Shown here piece by piece: positions 35,216-44,727 of a DNA stretch of 64,000 bases; within the stretch, counting starts at the first letter, position 1, and every line of letters starts with the position of its first letter. A model generated the notes under the pieces. The model ran no database searches and had not been told where the DNA came from. It was given only the letters and a program-made list of their open reading frames with translations. Origin of the DNA: Flavobacterium salmonis. Lineage in GTDB: Bacteria; Bacteroidota; Bacteroidia; Flavobacteriales; Flavobacteriaceae. Both the position numbers and the translations under genes were made by a program. The stretch lies in contig NZ_CAIJDP010000071.1 in assembly GCF_903819435.1 (NCBI RefSeq), positions 186,001-250,000 of the forward strand, given 5' to 3'.

Positions 35216-37810
35216 ATGAGGGAAAAGGCATTCCTGCATCATGTAAAATTATTCTGTTTATTAATTTTATTATTGTTCATTCCTGTGACGGTTCTTTCAC
35301 AAAAGAAAAAGAAAAAAGACGCAGAGACAGAACTCATAAAAAAAGATTCTACTGACTCAAAAAAAGGAAAAAAATACAGTGACCTTATAAAAAAGGGTAC
35401 AATTAAAAAAGGACTATTCAATATTATTCAGGTTAAAACCGATGTCTATTTTGAAATTCAGGATAGTTTATTTAAAAGAGAATTCCTGGTTGTAAACAAA
35501 TTATCTCAGGTTCCTTTTCAAATCAACGAATCCGGATTAAACAAAGGAATGAATTACGAAAATAAAGTCATTTCCTTTTATAAAGATACTATTGCAAAGA
35601 AAGTTTGGGTTAAATCGTATGTTCCTAAAGTTTCTTCTCCTAAAGAAGATGCCATCACAGCATCTGTAATTGATAATTTCTCTGAATCTATAATCGAAGT
35701 TTTTGACATTGAAACCAAAAACAACGATTCGAGCGCAGTCGTTATTAAAGTAAACAAGATTTTCGACGGAAAACAAAAAAGTTTCAACGATGTTTTGAAC
35801 AACATTGGTCTTAGCAGTTCTGTTAAATCTGAACTTTCCTATATCGAAGCATTAAAATCTTTTCCTAAAAACATTGTTGTAAAATCGCAGCTTACAACTT
35901 CAATCAGTGATGGCGGACCGGCATTACCGATTACGCTTGGTGTGACAAGTAATATTATTTTATTGGATAAAACTCCAATGAAACCACGTTTTTCTGATAA
36001 CCGAATTGGCTTCTTTACCGAAAAGCATTGGTATTTTTCCGATGCACAGCAGGCAATGCTTGAAAAAGAATTGATTACCCGCTGGCGTTTAGAACCAAAG
36101 AAAGAAGATGAAGAACGTTATTTGAAAGGTGAATTAGTAGCCCCTAAAAAGCCAATCGTGTATTATATTGATCCATCGACCCCCAAGCAATGGAGAAAAT
36201 ATATCATTGACGGTGTTCACGATTGGCAAGTGGCCTTTGAAAGAGCAGGATTTAAAAATGCTATTATAGCAAAAGAACCTACTGAGGAAGATTTAGATTT
36301 TGATATTGATGATGTACGTTACTCAGTTATTACCTATGCTGCATCTCCAAAAGCGAATGCTATGGGACCATCTGTAGTTGATCCAAGAAGCGGTGAAATT
36401 ATCGAGGCCGATATTATCTGGTGGCACAATGTTATGACTTCGCTTCACAGCTGGATGCGTATTCAGACTGGGGCAATCGACCCAAAAGCAAGAGGAAACA
36501 AATTTAGTGATGAACACATGGGTGAAGCGATTCGTTTTGTATCGTCTCACGAAGTTGGACACACATTTGGTTTAAAACACAATATGGGTGCTTCTTTTGC
36601 TTATGATGTTGAGTCTTTACGTTCTAAAGAATTTACGGCAAAAATGGGCGGCACTGCTCCTTCTATCATGGATTATGCCCGATACAATTATGTAGCACAG
36701 CCGGAAGATAACGTCACTGTAATTACCCCAAAAATTGGTGAGTACGACAAATACGCAATCGAATGGGGTTACAGATGGTACGGTCCGAACGAAAATGAAA
36801 CGGCAAGACTAAACGAAGCTATTACAAAACATCAAAACGACCCGATTTATTTTTATGGTGAGCAGCAAGGTGCTGCAATTGACCCTCGTTCACAGTCTGA
36901 AGATTTAGGAAACGATGCTGTAAAAGCAAGCGAATACGGTTTGAAAAACTTAAAACGTGTTGTAGATAATATCTTAAACTGGACCTACGATAAAGATCAG
37001 TCTTACTACGAAACCGGTAAACTATATATTGAAGCTATCGGACAATGGCAAACGTACAATGGTCATGTATTGACCAATATTGGCGGTATTTACTTAAACA
37101 CAACTGTTCACGGCGATAACAAACAAAGTTATGTTCCGGTTCCTGCAGCAATGCAAAAAAGAGCAGCCGATTATTTAGCTAAAAATGTACTTACGATTCC
37201 GCAGTGGTTGTTTTTCAATGACATTACAGACAAAACAAATCCTCTGAAAGATTCTCCTCTTGGGCCTTATGAGTACACGCCATACACACTGTCAAGAGGA
37301 TTACAATATGATGTTATCTATAGTTTATTCAGTGATGATCGTTTGCTTCGAATGACAGAAAACGAATTATATCAGCGAAATAAAACCAATGAGAAAGTTT
37401 TTACCGTAAATGAGTTGTTTAAAAAAATGCATCAGAATGTATTTGCAGGAACTATCCAAAACAAATCACTTACTATTCTGGAGCGTATGACACAAAAGAA
37501 TTATGTAGATGTTTTAATTGTTTCGACAAATAAATTATTTGAAAAAACGGATGCTAAAAAAACAATCCAAATACAAGAAACATTACAAATGCCTCATTTA
37601 TGTTCTTTAAATGATGCACATATGGCGAGAAACATTAATAATTCTTTCTTAAAAAGAGTTACAGAAGTAACTTCAGATAAAAAAGGAGAATTAACAAAAG
37701 TGCTACAGTTAGTAAAACTAAAAAAGAGTACAGGAGATCTATCCACCCAAAACCATTACCTCGATTTGATACAACGAATCGACAAAGCTTTGAATACCAC
37801 AACCTTTTAA
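35216..37810 (+). CDS. Exported metzincin-like zinc metalloprotease (DUF5117/DUF5118 type)
   Basis: An 864-residue protein with a signal peptide (about 10-29, ending TVLSQ) and a Lys-rich segment after it. The zinc site HEVGHTFGLKH (His445, Glu446, His449, His455) is a full HExxHxxGxxH metzincin motif, and APSIMDYARYNY, about 35 residues on, gives the Met-turn. The N-terminal region carries DUF5118/DUF5117-like segments. Such proteases are frequent in Bacteroidota. The SusC/SusD pair begins 22 bp downstream, which suggests digestion of external protein and uptake of the peptides. Confidence 0.88.
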   Translation: MREKAFLHHVKLFCLLILLLFIPVTVLSQKKKKKDAETELIKKDSTDSKKGKKYSDLIKKGTIKKGLFNIIQVKTDVYFEIQDSLFKREFLVVNKLSQVPFQINESGLNKGMNYENKVISFYKDTIAKKVWVKSYVPKVSSPKEDAITASVIDNFSESIIEVFDIETKNNDSSAVVIKVNKIFDGKQKSFNDVLNNIGLSSSVKSELSYIEALKSFPKNIVVKSQLTTSISDGGPALPITLGVTSNIILLDKTPMKPRFSDNRIGFFTEKHWYFSDAQQAMLEKELITRWRLEPKKEDEERYLKGELVAPKKPIVYYIDPSTPKQWRKYIIDGVHDWQVAFERAGFKNAIIAKEPTEEDLDFDIDDVRYSVITYAASPKANAMGPSVVDPRSGEIIEADIIWWHNVMTSLHSWMRIQTGAIDPKARGNKFSDEHMGEAIRFVSSHEVGHTFGLKHNMGASFAYDVESLRSKEFTAKMGGTAPSIMDYARYNYVAQPEDNVTVITPKIGEYDKYAIEWGYRWYGPNENETARLNEAITKHQNDPIYFYGEQQGAAIDPRSQSEDLGNDAVKASEYGLKNLKRVVDNILNWTYDKDQSYYETGKLYIEAIGQWQTYNGHVLTNIGGIYLNTTVHGDNKQSYVPVPAAMQKRAADYLAKNVLTIPQWLFFNDITDKTNPLKDSPLGPYEYTPYTLSRGLQYDVIYSLFSDDRLLRMTENELYQRNKTNEKVFTVNELFKKMHQNVFAGTIQNKSLTILERMTQKNYVDVLIVSTNKLFEKTDAKKTIQIQETLQMPHLCSLNDAHMARNINNSFLKRVTEVTSDKKGELTKVLQLVKLKKSTGDLSTQNHYLDLIQRIDKALNTTTF

Positions 37811-37832
37811 TACATAACACAATTTCAAAAAC

Positions 37833-40800
37833 ATGAAAAAAATTTTACATGCCTTACTGCTGTTCCTGGCCATCGCAGGATACTCGCAGGAAACCCGAAC
37901 CATTACGGGAATAATACTTGACGAGAGTGATAAGTCCCCTATTCCGGGAGCTTCTATTTTTGTCGAAAACAATTCGATTTCCAACAAAACTTCAATGGCT
38001 GGAATTATCGAGAGTTCCACTATCGGAACTACTACTGATTTTGACGGTAAATTTCAATTAAGAATAGCAAAAAATGTCACTTCCCTGAGAGTAACTTTTA
38101 TGGGATATGTTTCTTACACTTTAGATCTTTCTGCCCAGAAAGATTATACTATCAATTTAAAGTCTGAAACAGCAAAACTTCAGGAGGTTGTAGTAACCGG
38201 TTACCAAAAAATTGAGAAAAGAAAACTTACTGCAGCGGTTAGTAAGATTGACATGGCTTCTATCCAGCAGACAGGTGTTTCCAGTATCGACCAGTTATTG
38301 GTAGGGCAAATTGCCGGTGTTGCTGTAAGTACACCATCCGGAGCGCCTGGAGCACCTGCCAGAATCAGAATCAGGGGTACAGCTTCTCTAAGCGGTACAC
38401 AAGATCCGTTATGGGTACTTGACGGATTGCCATTAGAAGGAAATGAAGTTCCTAAAAATTTTGACAAAGATAACATCGATGTATTAAGCAACTACTCTAT
38501 TTCTGGTTTAAACCCTGATGACATTAAAGATATTACCATTTTAAAAGATGCCGCTGCAACAGCTATTTATGGTGCACGTGCTGCAAATGGTGTAATCGTT
38601 GTTACTACCAAAAAAGGTAAAGCTGGTAAAATGGTGGTTAGCTTTAATACCAACGTATTTATTACTCAAAGACCTGACTTTGCTAAATTAAACTTAATGA
38701 ACGCAAACGAAAAAGTTGATTTAGAGCTTAACATGGCGAGCCGTTCTGATTTGACATACAGAAACTCTGGAGGAGAAATTGCCCGTATCTTAAACGGATC
38801 AAATGAATTAGCAGCTTTCAGATCAGGTGGATTCTCTTCTTTGAGTCCTGCAACACAACAATCTATCAATGATTTAAGAAATAACAATACAAACTGGGGT
38901 AACTTATTATACCAAAATGCGGTGAATACACAGCATGGTTTGAGCTTATCTGGCGGTGGAGAAAAATCGGATTACTATTTCTCTTTAGGATACTACGATG
39001 AAAAAGGAACAACGGTTGGAACTGGTTTCAAACGTTACAACTTAACCTTAAAAAATAACTTTGAAATAACGGACAAATTCAAAGTTGGTGTTGGTATTTT
39101 TGGTTCTGAAAGTAAAAATATTTCTTACTTAACAGATACAGATGCATTTACAAATCCTGCAAATTACTCAAGAAACGTAAATCCATATTTAACTCCATAT
39201 AATGCTGATGGAAGCTATAAATATGATCAGGATATTTCAGGTTATTCAGATCGTTATGTTCCTTTCAACTTTTTAGAAGAAAGAGCAAACACCTCTTACG
39301 AATTAAAAAACAGAGCTGTAAAAGCTTTATTGGATGCTGAATATAAACTTACAACAGACTTAAAAGTAACTTCTCAGTTAGGTTTGCAGTTAGACAATAC
39401 ATCAAGCGAAAAATTTGCTGATAAAGACACCTATTATACTAGAAAGCAAAAAGAAAAATCACGTTATTTTTCAAACGGATCTTATAAATATTTTCTTCCG
39501 GAAGGTGGTATAATCCAAAACTCAAACACTGACTTTTTCCAGTATAACCTAAAAACAATGGTGAATTACTCTAAAAAAATAGGAGAGAAACATGAAATTG
39601 AGGCAATGATTGGTAACGAGTTAAGAAGAAACTACAATACTATTATTTCAACAAAAGGTTTTGGTTATGATAAAAACAATTTAACTACACAACAAATTAT
39701 TTTCCCTAACCCTGCAGATGCAACTGAAGCGAATTACAGAACATATACAAAATCTGAGAACGAAAATGCTTTTGCGTCTTTCTTCGCTACAGCTTCTTAT
39801 ACTTATGATAGAAAATATAGTGTATTTGGAAGTGTTCGATACGATGGTTCTGACTTATTTGGTGTAGATCCTAAATATAAATATTTACCACTTTGGTCAA
39901 CATCTGCTTCATGGGCAGTTTCTGAAGAAGATTTCTTAAAAGACAACTTAACATTATCTAACTTAAGACTTCGTGCTTCTTACGGTTTACAAGGAAATAT
40001 TGACAAAGGTACTTCGCCTTTTGTAGTAGGTAAAAACAGTACAACGATTATTCTTCCTGGTCAGACAGAACCAACAATTGTTGTTGAAAGTCCTCCAAAC
40101 GATAAATTACGTTGGGAAAAAACAGAAAATATCAACCTTGGTACTGATATTGGATTATTTAACAACCGTATCAGCATTGTTACTGATTTATACAAAAGAA
40201 AAAGTACTGACTTAATTGGCTTTAGATCTATTCCATTAGAAAATGGATTTGAATATACTAACATGAACTGGGCACAAGTAAGTAATAAAGGTTACGAAAT
40301 CACTTTATCTACAAAAAACATTGACCATCCAAACTTTAAATGGAATACAAGTATTAACTTTTCTCACAACAAAAGTAATGTAGACCGTTTAGAAGTAAGA
40401 GATAATAACTTATTGCCAAATCAGGAAGGTTATGCTGTAAACGCTGTATTTGGATTTAAAACAAATGGAATTGATGAAAATGGTTACCCATTATTCGTAA
40501 ACAAAAAAGGAGAAACTGTTAATGCACAAACTTTCTTCGGATTATACGATCCTTATGCTGATTTCTTTCCAGGTGTAATTTCAGACACAAGATTAACTCC
40601 TGCTGAATTTAGAGATTTATTCGTTTATTTAGGAGACAAAGACCCTAAGTTTACTGGTGGTATTACAAATACTTTTAAAGTAAGTAATTTTGACCTTGCA
40701 ATTGCTGCATCATTTAACATTAAACAAACAGTTTTAAAGAATCCTCCATACAATGGAACTCAGGTTGACAGAGGACAAAACTACAGTAGAGATATTTTGA

Positions 40801-41174
40801 ATGCATGGTCACCAACAAATACATCATCTAACTTACCCGGAATTACAAGTGAGACAAGTGGTTCTGGTGATTCATGGATGGCTTACCAATATTTTTCAAC
40901 AGGAGGAGCTGCAGTTCCGATTGTTAATTATTTAGATACATGGGCTAGTGAAATGAGTTATATGAGATTAAGCAGTGTCCGCTTAGGTTATACATTCCCT
41001 AAAGCATTTACAGATCAAATCAATATTACGAGTATCAGATTCAATATTGAGGCAAGAAACTTATTCGTAATTAGTTCTGATTACAAAGGCTACTTTGACC
41101 CGGAAACTTTCGGAAACATTTATGCACAACCAGTTCCTAAGTCATTTACTTTAGGATGTAATGTAACTTTCTAA
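37833..41174 (+). CDS. SusC-family TonB-dependent transporter of the protease locus
   Basis: A 1113-residue outer-membrane importer. A signal peptide (MKKILHALLLFLAIAGYSQ) is followed by a carboxypeptidase-D-like domain with an unusual extra stretch between GASIFVENN and TTTDFDGKFQL (about residues 45-68), then LQEVVVTGYQKIEKRKLTAAVS, a plug (LLVGQIAGVAV, ARIRIRGTASL, PLWVLDGLPL, ATAIYGARAANGV) and a barrel ending CNVTF. It follows the metalloprotease by 22 bp and precedes SusD by 11 bp, so all three are likely one operon for protein or peptide use. Confidence 0.92.
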   Translation: MKKILHALLLFLAIAGYSQETRTITGIILDESDKSPIPGASIFVENNSISNKTSMAGIIESSTIGTTTDFDGKFQLRIAKNVTSLRVTFMGYVSYTLDLSAQKDYTINLKSETAKLQEVVVTGYQKIEKRKLTAAVSKIDMASIQQTGVSSIDQLLVGQIAGVAVSTPSGAPGAPARIRIRGTASLSGTQDPLWVLDGLPLEGNEVPKNFDKDNIDVLSNYSISGLNPDDIKDITILKDAAATAIYGARAANGVIVVTTKKGKAGKMVVSFNTNVFITQRPDFAKLNLMNANEKVDLELNMASRSDLTYRNSGGEIARILNGSNELAAFRSGGFSSLSPATQQSINDLRNNNTNWGNLLYQNAVNTQHGLSLSGGGEKSDYYFSLGYYDEKGTTVGTGFKRYNLTLKNNFEITDKFKVGVGIFGSESKNISYLTDTDAFTNPANYSRNVNPYLTPYNADGSYKYDQDISGYSDRYVPFNFLEERANTSYELKNRAVKALLDAEYKLTTDLKVTSQLGLQLDNTSSEKFADKDTYYTRKQKEKSRYFSNGSYKYFLPEGGIIQNSNTDFFQYNLKTMVNYSKKIGEKHEIEAMIGNELRRNYNTIISTKGFGYDKNNLTTQQIIFPNPADATEANYRTYTKSENENAFASFFATASYTYDRKYSVFGSVRYDGSDLFGVDPKYKYLPLWSTSASWAVSEEDFLKDNLTLSNLRLRASYGLQGNIDKGTSPFVVGKNSTTIILPGQTEPTIVVESPPNDKLRWEKTENINLGTDIGLFNNRISIVTDLYKRKSTDLIGFRSIPLENGFEYTNMNWAQVSNKGYEITLSTKNIDHPNFKWNTSINFSHNKSNVDRLEVRDNNLLPNQEGYAVNAVFGFKTNGIDENGYPLFVNKKGETVNAQTFFGLYDPYADFFPGVISDTRLTPAEFRDLFVYLGDKDPKFTGGITNTFKVSNFDLAIAASFNIKQTVLKNPPYNGTQVDRGQNYSRDILNAWSPTNTSSNLPGITSETSGSGDSWMAYQYFSTGGAAVPIVNYLDTWASEMSYMRLSSVRLGYTFPKAFTDQINITSIRFNIEARNLFVISSDYKGYFDPETFGNIYAQPVPKSFTLGCNVTF

Positions 41175-41185
41175 TACCATTAAAG

Positions 41186-42505
41186 ATGAAAAAATTCTCA
41201 AAATATATAGTACTTTTCGTTGCAGCCATTGCAGTAAGCAGCTGTGATGATTATCTGGACATTACTCCGGTTGGACGAGTTATTCCGGAAACGTTAGATC
41301 AATTTCGTGCAGTTTTAACACAAGGATATACTGTTTATCCAGAGCATAAATCATTGACAGCAGTTCGTACAGACGAATTAACAATGAATGAGTTCAATGA
41401 TGAGATCAACGTTTATAAAGATATTTATACCTGGAAAGATACTAATCCGGATCGTATAACAATTACGTTCCCATATCAGGATTTGTATACTGTGATTTTT
41501 TACACAAACGTTATCATTAACGAAGCGTCTAAAAAACTAGCTGAATCTCCGGAAAAAAATCAATTAATTGGAGAAGCTTACGCTTTAAGAGCTATGGCTT
41601 ACTTTGATTTGGTTAACCTTTTCGGGAAACCTTATAATGTTGCAACAGCCGGTTCAGACAAAGGAGTTCCATTGGCTTTAGAAATAGACTTAGAACAAGC
41701 CTACGTTCCTCAAAGTGTTGAAGTAATTTACAACCAGGTTATTTCTGATACTGAAAAAGCTAAAGGTTTTATTAATGTAGATTCTCAAGTAACAGGTAAA
41801 AACTACCGTTTCTCTAAAGTGGCATTATACAGTTTAGAAAGCCGTATTTACTTATACCAACAAAAATGGCAAAAATCTTTAGATGCTGCAAATAATGCTT
41901 TAGCTATCAACAGCAACTTAGTTGATTTAAAAGCGACTCCTGTTTTTGCAACTAAATATGACTCCAAAGAATCAATTTTAGCTCTTGAACTTACTTATAT
42001 AAATGGACTAAAAGGAGCTTCATATGCTTCGCCAGAATTAATTGCAGCTTATGATAAAACAACTGATTTACGTTTTCCTCTTTACTTTTTAGCAAGCGGA
42101 AGTCGTTTCAGAATCCAAAAAGCAGGAAATGATGAACAAAAATGTTCATTCAGAACTTCTGAATTGTATGTAACAAAAGCTGAAGCTTCGTTAAAACTAA
42201 ACAACATTGCTGATGCAAAAACAACAGTTTTAAGTTTTATCAAAAACAGATATACTGCTACTGCTTACACACAGCTTGAAAGTGATGTTAATGCTATGAA
42301 TGCAGCAGATTTAACAAACTTCATCTATGCTGAAAGACAACGTGAATTTGCTGTTGAAGGACAGCGTTGGTTTGACTTGAGAAGAACCTCCCAAAAACAA
42401 ATCGTTCACACTTTCAATGGAGAAAATTTCACATTAATCCAAAACGATCCGCGATATACCATTGCTTACCCAGCAAACGCGAGATTAAACAATCCCAATC
42501 TATAA
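41186..42505 (+). CDS. SusD/RagB-family lipoprotein of the protease locus
   Basis: Surface lipoprotein that caps the SusC transporter. The lipobox is VSSC with Cys20, followed by DDYLDITPVGRVIPETLDQF. Family helices include EAYALRAMAYFDLVNLFGKP and the C-terminal signature IYAERQREFAVEGQRWFDLRR. At 439 residues it is at the short end of the family, closer to the RagB-like members that bind peptides. That fits the upstream protease but does not prove peptide binding. An intrinsic terminator follows. Confidence 0.92.
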   Translation: MKKFSKYIVLFVAAIAVSSCDDYLDITPVGRVIPETLDQFRAVLTQGYTVYPEHKSLTAVRTDELTMNEFNDEINVYKDIYTWKDTNPDRITITFPYQDLYTVIFYTNVIINEASKKLAESPEKNQLIGEAYALRAMAYFDLVNLFGKPYNVATAGSDKGVPLALEIDLEQAYVPQSVEVIYNQVISDTEKAKGFINVDSQVTGKNYRFSKVALYSLESRIYLYQQKWQKSLDAANNALAINSNLVDLKATPVFATKYDSKESILALELTYINGLKGASYASPELIAAYDKTTDLRFPLYFLASGSRFRIQKAGNDEQKCSFRTSELYVTKAEASLKLNNIADAKTTVLSFIKNRYTATAYTQLESDVNAMNAADLTNFIYAERQREFAVEGQRWFDLRRTSQKQIVHTFNGENFTLIQNDPRYTIAYPANARLNNPNL

Positions 42506-42526
42506 TACCTATTGTTTTTGTAAAAG

Positions 42527-42556
42527 GGCCCAGTTTTTCAACTGGGTCTTTTTTAT
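42527..42556 (+). terminator. Intrinsic terminator of the protease-SusCD operon
   Basis: GGCCCAGTT (42527-42535) pairs with AACTGGGTC (42540-42548), with one G-T pair, followed by a T-run. Confidence 0.85.
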
Positions 42557-42615
42557 TTTTAAAACTGAACAAAATTTAAATAATTAAGAATTCTTTAAAC
42601 TCCTAAAAAAACATA

Positions 42616-42645
42616 TTGTAAAAAAATCTGAGTCCGTTATATTTG
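42616..42645 (+). promoter_or_regulatory. Promoter of the LytTR regulator gene
   Basis: TTG at 42616-42618, a 19-bp spacer and TATATTTG at 42638-42645 match the Bacteroidota promoter consensus exactly. The predicted transcript begins about 55 nt before the ATG at 42707. Confidence 0.65.
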
Positions 42646-42706
42646 CAAAATCAAATTAGAGATTCATTCCTAAAAATGAAACTTTTTATTATAGTTGAAA
42701 GGAAAA

Positions 42707-43471
42707 ATGAAAATTGCCATTATTGAAGACGAATACCTTGCTTCGAGTTATCTGAAATCTATTTTAGAACAACAGGATATTTTACAGATTACCGAAATTA
42801 CGCTTTTAAAATCTGTAAAAGAAGCTGTTGCCTTTTTTACCCAAAACAATGTCGACCTTGCTTTTATGGACATTCACCTTGGCGACGGAAAAAGTCTTGA
42901 AATTTTCGAAAAAGCAAACGTCTCCTGCCCTGTCATATTCATTACGGCTTATGATTCTTATGCTATATCAGTTTTTAAACATTTTACGATTGATTATCTT
43001 TTAAAGCCTTTTGAAGAACAAGAATTATTAGAAGCTTTAATCAAATTTAAAAAAATCAAGGATAGCTTTAATTCAGACAACACTTTACAATCACTTGTTG
43101 CGCTTGAAAATCCGGAAACAAATAAAATACAACGTCATTTTTTAGTCAATTATGGCTATAAACTAATATCAGTAAACGAAGCCGAAATCACTTATTTTGC
43201 CGCATCCGGAAAACATTTGTTCATCTATCTCAAATCAGGAAGCAGCTATTTGTACAATAATACACTAACCGATATTATAAATAATCTGGATCCGTTTATT
43301 TTTTTCAAGATTAACCGAAAATACATTGTAAACCGAAATAGTATAAAAGAGGTCGTAAAACACTCCACTCAAAAAATCGAATTGATTCTTACTGTTCCGG
43401 CAGTCGAAAATGATCCCATTATACTTAGCAAAAAAGAGATAAATAATTTTAAAAACTGGCTCGACCAATAG
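42707..43471 (+). CDS. LytTR-family response regulator
   Basis: I place the start at ATG 42707 (MKIAIIEDEYLASSYL); an upstream TTG at 42695 adds only four residues. It has 254 residues: a receiver domain (1-120) with EDE at 7-9, Asp55 in LAFMDIHLGDG and Lys in DYLLKPFEE, and a LytTR DNA-binding domain (about 150-254) with HFLVNYGYKLISVNEAEITYF-like and FFKINRKYIVNRNSI motifs. It is the nearest suitable partner of the LytS-type kinase at 33556. The pair brackets the protease/SusCD operon, which I infer it controls. Confidence 0.92.
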   Translation: MKIAIIEDEYLASSYLKSILEQQDILQITEITLLKSVKEAVAFFTQNNVDLAFMDIHLGDGKSLEIFEKANVSCPVIFITAYDSYAISVFKHFTIDYLLKPFEEQELLEALIKFKKIKDSFNSDNTLQSLVALENPETNKIQRHFLVNYGYKLISVNEAEITYFAASGKHLFIYLKSGSSYLYNNTLTDIINNLDPFIFFKINRKYIVNRNSIKEVVKHSTQKIELILTVPAVENDPIILSKKEINNFKNWLDQ

Positions 43472-43656
43472 CTTGAGAACCTTTTTAACCTAAAAAGGTC
43501 TGAGTAAAAAATTTTAAAGAGGTGAATTAATGTTAATTTGAGCCTTTCAACGAATCTAAAGTGATGAAAAATGTTTCAAAAGTTAAAATAGCGTTATAAT
43601 AATCATAAAATTCACACTTCATAATCAAGCAGATAGTATTATTTTCTTTGAAATTG

Positions 43657-43664
43657 TATCTTTG
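43657..43664 (+). promoter_or_regulatory. Candidate -7 element of the NUMOD4/HNH gene
   Basis: TATCTTTG matches TAnnTTTG and lies 30 bp before the ATG at 43695. I find no well-placed TTG at -33. Confidence 0.4.
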
Positions 43665-43694
43665 AGATATTAGAATTTCAAATGAAAAAGAAAC

Positions 43695-44279
43695 ATGCAA
43701 CAGATTAGATTTTATCCAAATGAGGAATTTAAAGAAATAGAAATTAATGAATCCCTACAATTTAGATATGCCATTTCAAACAAAGGAAGACTGATAAGTT
43801 TTACAGATGATATACAAAACGGACGCCTGCTAAAAGGAGGTCTGAGTGACGGATATCCTACCTTTAGGTTTAAAGTCAGACAAGATGATAAAATTGTCAA
43901 TAAATACCTTTTTCTCTACAAATTAGTTGCCCAGTATTTTATTCCGAAACAATCCGAAGAGCAAACTTACGTACTTCATTTAGATTATATCCGAAACAAT
44001 GACGATGTTAACAATCTTCGCTGGGCTACAAGAGAAGAAATGATTGCACACAGCCGTAAAAGTCCGCATGTCATTCAGGCAAAAAAGAACCTGATCGAAC
44101 ACAATATAAAATCAGACGGTAGAAAGTTAACCACTACAAAAGTAATGCTTATCAAAAAAATATTAGCCCGCCCTGAACAAAAAACACGCCTTAAGATGAT
44201 TGCCAAACAATTTGGTGTAAGCGAAATGCAGATCAGACGCATTGCCAGCGGTGAAAACTGGGGACATGTCAAAATTTAA
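43695..44279 (+). CDS. NUMOD4/HNH-like DNA-binding protein with C-terminal helix-turn-helix
   Basis: A 194-residue protein. The N-terminal part (YAISNKGRLISF...GYPTFRF) resembles NUMOD4-type modules. The middle holds an HNH-like core, VLHLDYIRNNDDVNNLRWAT, with the His/Asn pattern of HNH endonucleases except that the first His is followed by Leu-Asp rather than a second His. The C-terminus (MIAKQFGVSEMQIRRIASGE) is a helix-turn-helix. It could be a stand-alone homing-type nuclease or a regulator derived from one. Nearby repeats do not show an obvious target. A terminator follows. Confidence 0.75.
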   Translation: MQQIRFYPNEEFKEIEINESLQFRYAISNKGRLISFTDDIQNGRLLKGGLSDGYPTFRFKVRQDDKIVNKYLFLYKLVAQYFIPKQSEEQTYVLHLDYIRNNDDVNNLRWATREEMIAHSRKSPHVIQAKKNLIEHNIKSDGRKLTTTKVMLIKKILARPEQKTRLKMIAKQFGVSEMQIRRIASGENWGHVKI

Positions 44280-44324
44280 TGGTGAATTGTTAATGGTCAA
44301 TTATTAATAATTTTACGCTGAGCA

Positions 44325-44362
44325 AAGTCTAAGAACTATCAAAGTTCCTGGACTTTTTTTTT
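44325..44362 (+). terminator. Intrinsic terminator of the NUMOD4/HNH gene
   Basis: AAGTCTAAGAACT (44325-44337) pairs with AGTTCCTGGACTT (44343-44355) with one mismatch and one G-T pair, followed by a long T-run. Confidence 0.75.
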
Positions 44363-44610
44363 TGGGAAACACTTCATTTTTCAGATTTATCTTCAAAATT
44401 TCAATATACAGTTCATAATTCACAATTTACAATTAACAATTCATTAGATTTCTGTGAAAAGACCAAAACCTTAAGTGGTAAAAATAAATTTTTGAACTAT
44501 TTTTTAAAATAAATCCTTAAATTCGCAAACACAAAATAATCGTGAATAATTGGAAAAGAGTTTCGGAAAATAAGCCTCAATTTCAATATTAAAACTAAAA
44601 AACAAAAAAA

Positions 44611-44700
44611 ATGACACGAGCGTTAGCGACTGCATTTTAGCATTAAAAACAAATTAAAAAAATTTAAAATGACACGAGGCTTTTGCCGACTGCATTTTTT
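44611..44700 (+). repeat. Twin ATGACACGAG...CGACTGCATTTT repeats before lpdA
   Basis: ATGACACGAGCGTTAGCGAC (44611-44630) and a variant starting ATGACACGAGGC (44669) both run on to CGACTGCATTTT. The second forms a GGC-TTTT-GCC hairpin. Each copy is also a tiny reading frame (MTRALATAF and MTRGFCRLHFFSNNK), so leader-peptide use is conceivable. The remainder of 44280-44727 is AT-rich with short inverted stretches (AATTGTTAATGGTCAATT, AATTCACAATTTACAATT) and holds no gene that I can see. Confidence 0.5.
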
Positions 44701-44727
44701 TTCAAATAACAAATAAATAAGCAAAAA

